Shown one piece after another: positions 40,710 through 42,398 of a DNA stretch of 42,398 nucleotides. Origin of the DNA: Streptantibioticus rubrisoli (GTDB taxonomy: Bacteria > Actinomycetota > Actinomycetes > Streptomycetales > Streptomycetaceae); NCBI RefSeq assembly GCF_024436055.1, contig NZ_JANFNH010000058.1, positions 1 to 42,398 of the forward strand, given 5' to 3'. Position 1 is the first letter of the stretch; each line of letters starts with the position of its first letter. The translations under genes and the position numbers were made by a program. Under the pieces are notes generated by a model. It searched no databases and was not told where the DNA came from. It saw nothing but the letters and a program-made list of their open reading frames with translations.

Positions 40710-41357
40710 ATGCCCCACAGCCCATCCTCTGCACAACGCGGCCGGGTCCGCCTCGCGCGTGGAGCGTCGCCGTGGCTCCTCCCGACCGTCGCCGCCGCAG
40801 CGGTCAGCCTGACCCGCGCCCGACGCTCCGGCCGCTGGGCGGCTGTGGCCGTACCGACCACCGCCCTCGCGGCGGGCATGCTGTGGTTCTTCCGCGACCC
40901 CGAGCGTGAGATCGCTCACGGCCGCGTGATCTCCCCGGCAGACGGTGTGGTGCAGAGCATCATGCCGTGGAAGGACGGCCGTACCCGCGTCGCGATCTTC
41001 ATGAGCCCGCTGAACGTCCATGTGAACCGCGCCCCGCTGGCCGGCACGGTCACCTCCGTCGAGCACATCCCCGGCGGATTCGTTCCCGCGTTCAACAAGG
41101 AGAGCGAGAACAACGAGCGGGTCGTCTGGCACTTCGACACCGAGCTCGGCGACATCGAGATGGTCCAGATCGCCGGTGCCGTCGCCCGGCGCATCGTGCC
41201 CTATGTGGCACAGGGCACCAAGGTGGAACAAGGTGAGCGGATCGGGCTGATCCGCTTCGGTTCACGGGTCGACATCTACCTGCCGGAGGGGATCGAGCCG
41301 GCCGTCGAGGTCGGCCAGACCACACAGGCTGGGGTGACTCGCCTTGACCGTGGTTGA
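40710..41357 (+). CDS. psd: Phosphatidylserine decarboxylase proenzyme (short form)
   Basis: A 215-residue pyruvoyl enzyme that turns phosphatidylserine into phosphatidylethanolamine at the membrane. One or two N-terminal hydrophobic helices (about 22-62) precede MLWFFRDPEREIAHGRVISPADGVV. IFMSPLNVHVNRAPLAGTV follows, and FGSRVDIYLPEG (about 193-204) holds the Gly-Ser self-cleavage site that makes the pyruvoyl group. Short PSD proteins of this type are usual in actinobacteria. The ATG at 40710 has an AAGG site 7 bases upstream; longer upstream frames are not coding-like. The psd and pssA genes overlap by 14 bases. Confidence 0.93.
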   Translation: MPHSPSSAQRGRVRLARGASPWLLPTVAAAAVSLTRARRSGRWAAVAVPTTALAAGMLWFFRDPEREIAHGRVISPADGVVQSIMPWKDGRTRVAIFMSPLNVHVNRAPLAGTVTSVEHIPGGFVPAFNKESENNERVVWHFDTELGDIEMVQIAGAVARRIVPYVAQGTKVEQGERIGLIRFGSRVDIYLPEGIEPAVEVGQTTQAGVTRLDRG

Positions 41358-42213
41358 TCCCGACACACAATCGTCCTGGGTCACCGAGATCGAAGAGGAC
41401 GACGCGGACGACATGCCGGTGTCCACCAGGCTGTCAATAGCGGACACCCTCACTCTCGGCAACGCCACCTGCGGCTTCATGGCGGTGTACTTCACCACCA
41501 CCGGTGTGCTGGTCCCGCATCTGATGGGCCAGACCGACGGCGGAATGGCCCGGCACAGCGCCGCCACCGCCGTGATGCTGATGCTGCTGGCCTCGGTCTT
41601 CGACCTCTTCGACGGCCTGGTGGCGCGCAAGCTGCGCAGCTCGGCGATGGGCGCGGAGCTCGACAACCTCTCCGACCTGATCAGCTTCGGGCTGGCACCC
41701 GCGTACTTCGTGGTGGTCTGGGGCATGGTCGCCGACGACGGTCACCAGCACGTCTCCGCCGTGGCGGCGATCGTGGTGGTACTGGCCGTGGTGCTGCGGC
41801 TGGCCAGATTCTCCTGCACCACCATGAAGGACGGCATCTTCCAGGGCATGCCGAGCCCCATGGGCGCGCTGACGATCGTCTCCGCGACGCTGCTGCGGCT
41901 GCCGTTCCTGCCGACGCTGGCGATCATCGTCTGCGTGGCGTGGCTGATGGTAAGCCGGGTCGAGTACCCCAAGCCGCGCGGTCGGCTGGCGGTCGCCACC
42001 CTGTGCTGGATCTTCATCAGCATGGGCTGCCTGGCGGCGTGGGCGGCCGACTCTCCGGCCGCGCAGGTGCTGCTGCAGGCCGGTGCGGCGCTCCAGGTGG
42101 TGATGGCGGCGGTCATTCCGCTGTTCGCCACCTTCCGGCGGGTGAACGCGATCCGGGGCAACCGGCGCGACGCCCGGGCCGCGCGGGCCACGGAGCGCCT
42201 GCCGCTGGGCTGA
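41344..42213 (+). CDS. pssA: CDP-diacylglycerol--serine O-phosphatidyltransferase
   Basis: A 289-residue integral membrane protein with about eight helices. The CDP-alcohol phosphotransferase signature D-G-x2-A-R-x-G-x3-D-x3-D is seen in FDGLVARKLRSSAMGAELD and the following NLSD (about 95-120). It makes phosphatidylserine from CDP-diacylglycerol and serine, the substrate of Psd. The frame opens at TTG 41344, with a GTG at 41350 as an alternative; either overlaps the psd end (to 41357), so translation is coupled. The C-terminus is a basic Arg-rich tail. The extreme G/C hairpin 42239-42273 follows. Confidence 0.92.
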   Translation: MTVVDPDTQSSWVTEIEEDDADDMPVSTRLSIADTLTLGNATCGFMAVYFTTTGVLVPHLMGQTDGGMARHSAATAVMLMLLASVFDLFDGLVARKLRSSAMGAELDNLSDLISFGLAPAYFVVVWGMVADDGHQHVSAVAAIVVVLAVVLRLARFSCTTMKDGIFQGMPSPMGALTIVSATLLRLPFLPTLAIIVCVAWLMVSRVEYPKPRGRLAVATLCWIFISMGCLAAWAADSPAAQVLLQAGAALQVVMAAVIPLFATFRRVNAIRGNRRDARAARATERLPLG

Positions 42214-42398
42214 GCACGGTTGTGATCCACCCTGCCGTGGGGGGGGGGGGGGGGGGGGGGGCCCCCCCCCCCCACGCCGGGGGGCTTGGTCGGCGTCACG
42301 GCGGGTTCTAACCGCCGGGCGGCGCGGTGCGGGGTCGCGCGCTGCCGACCCCACCTCGGCCACAAGCGGAAGGCGCCCCTCAGCGTGCGGCGCGCGCC
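42214..42398. other. Intergenic end of window
   Basis: The only firm item is the homopolymer hairpin at 42239-42273. On the minus strand a TGA at 42380-42382 with in-frame GC-rich codons running off the right edge could be the end of a convergent gene, but six codons are too few to call. Confidence 0.5.
42239..42273. terminator. G23-C12 homopolymer hairpin after pssA
   Basis: Twenty-three G (42239-42261) are followed directly by twelve C (42262-42273), flanked by CGT and ACG. It can fold into a very stable hairpin and sits 26 bases after the pssA stop, where a terminator is expected. The run length is likely to vary by slippage or to be a sequencing error. Confidence 0.55.

Noticed and set aside
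1-42398. tRNA, rRNA, CRISPR array, transposase or phage genes
   Set aside because: No cloverleaf with CCA-type context, no regular spaced repeats and no transposase or integrase motifs were seen in any frame.
1-42398. bldA control through TTA codons in the called genes
   Set aside because: By eye I found no in-frame TTA codon; the TTA triplets noticed fall out of frame or in intergenic DNA. A computed codon count would settle it.

Overview
The window is high-GC DNA with strong G/C preference at third codon positions, GTG starts, GGAGG-type ribosome sites and GC-rich hairpin terminators. The gene content (an ethylmalonyl-CoA operon joined to psd-pssA, a DUF6158/orphan ATP-synthase-b pair, an Rv2578c-type radical SAM protein) points to a Streptomyces chromosome or a close relative. 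I found no rRNA, tRNA, CRISPR array, transposase or prophage gene.

Layout. 1-4120: housekeeping and hypothetical genes (a protein cut by the edge, DUF6158, orphan ATP-synthase-b-like protein, DUF2795, SseB, MDR oxidoreductase, secreted SGNH lipase). 4356-10365: a secreted GH92 alpha-mannosidase with a LacI-type operator, a small methyltransferase, and a Tat-exported GH47 alpha-mannosidase. 10467-11210: an Sfp-type phosphopantetheinyl transferase. 11375-20888: an uncharacterised envelope/redox block. It holds a GT87 membrane glycosyltransferase, a membrane-fused molybdopterin oxidoreductase with a small membrane partner, a translationally coupled GT2 / DUF2064 / SAM-methyltransferase operon, an OmpR-type two-component pair, and a sugar-nucleotide epimerase with a predicted zinc knuckle. 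A SnoaL-like gene and a WYL regulator seem to have been inserted into this block. 20995-25201: a three-peptidase operon (M55 D-aminopeptidase, M20, S9) behind a perfect 60-bp palindrome with a DasR-type core. 25337-31961: a PAS-like small ORF, a polytopic membrane protein, an MFS exporter fused to three beta-sandwich repeats, an SRPBCC protein and a radical SAM protein. 32377-40540: the ethylmalonyl-CoA pathway block (tandem hydroxyacyl-CoA dehydrogenase, TetR regulator, ccr, mutase, mesaconyl-CoA hydratase, methylsuccinyl-CoA dehydrogenase), with no CoA-lyase gene. 40710-42213: psd and pssA, followed by an extreme G/C homopolymer hairpin.

How the genes work together. The C4 block would turn 3-hydroxybutyryl/crotonyl-CoA into ethylmalonyl-CoA and on towards methylsuccinyl-, mesaconyl- and methylmalyl-CoA. 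This supplies glyoxylate-independent anaplerosis and polyketide extender units. psd-pssA make phosphatidylserine and phosphatidylethanolamine. The two mannosidase families together would trim alpha-1,2-mannose from external glycans. The peptidase operon looks built for peptides containing D-residues, possibly from cell walls. The best candidate for an undescribed system is 11375-20888: two kinds of glycosyltransferase, a nucleotidyl/glycosyltransferase-like protein, a methyltransferase, an epimerase, a membrane molybdoenzyme and a dedicated two-component system, with no known product.
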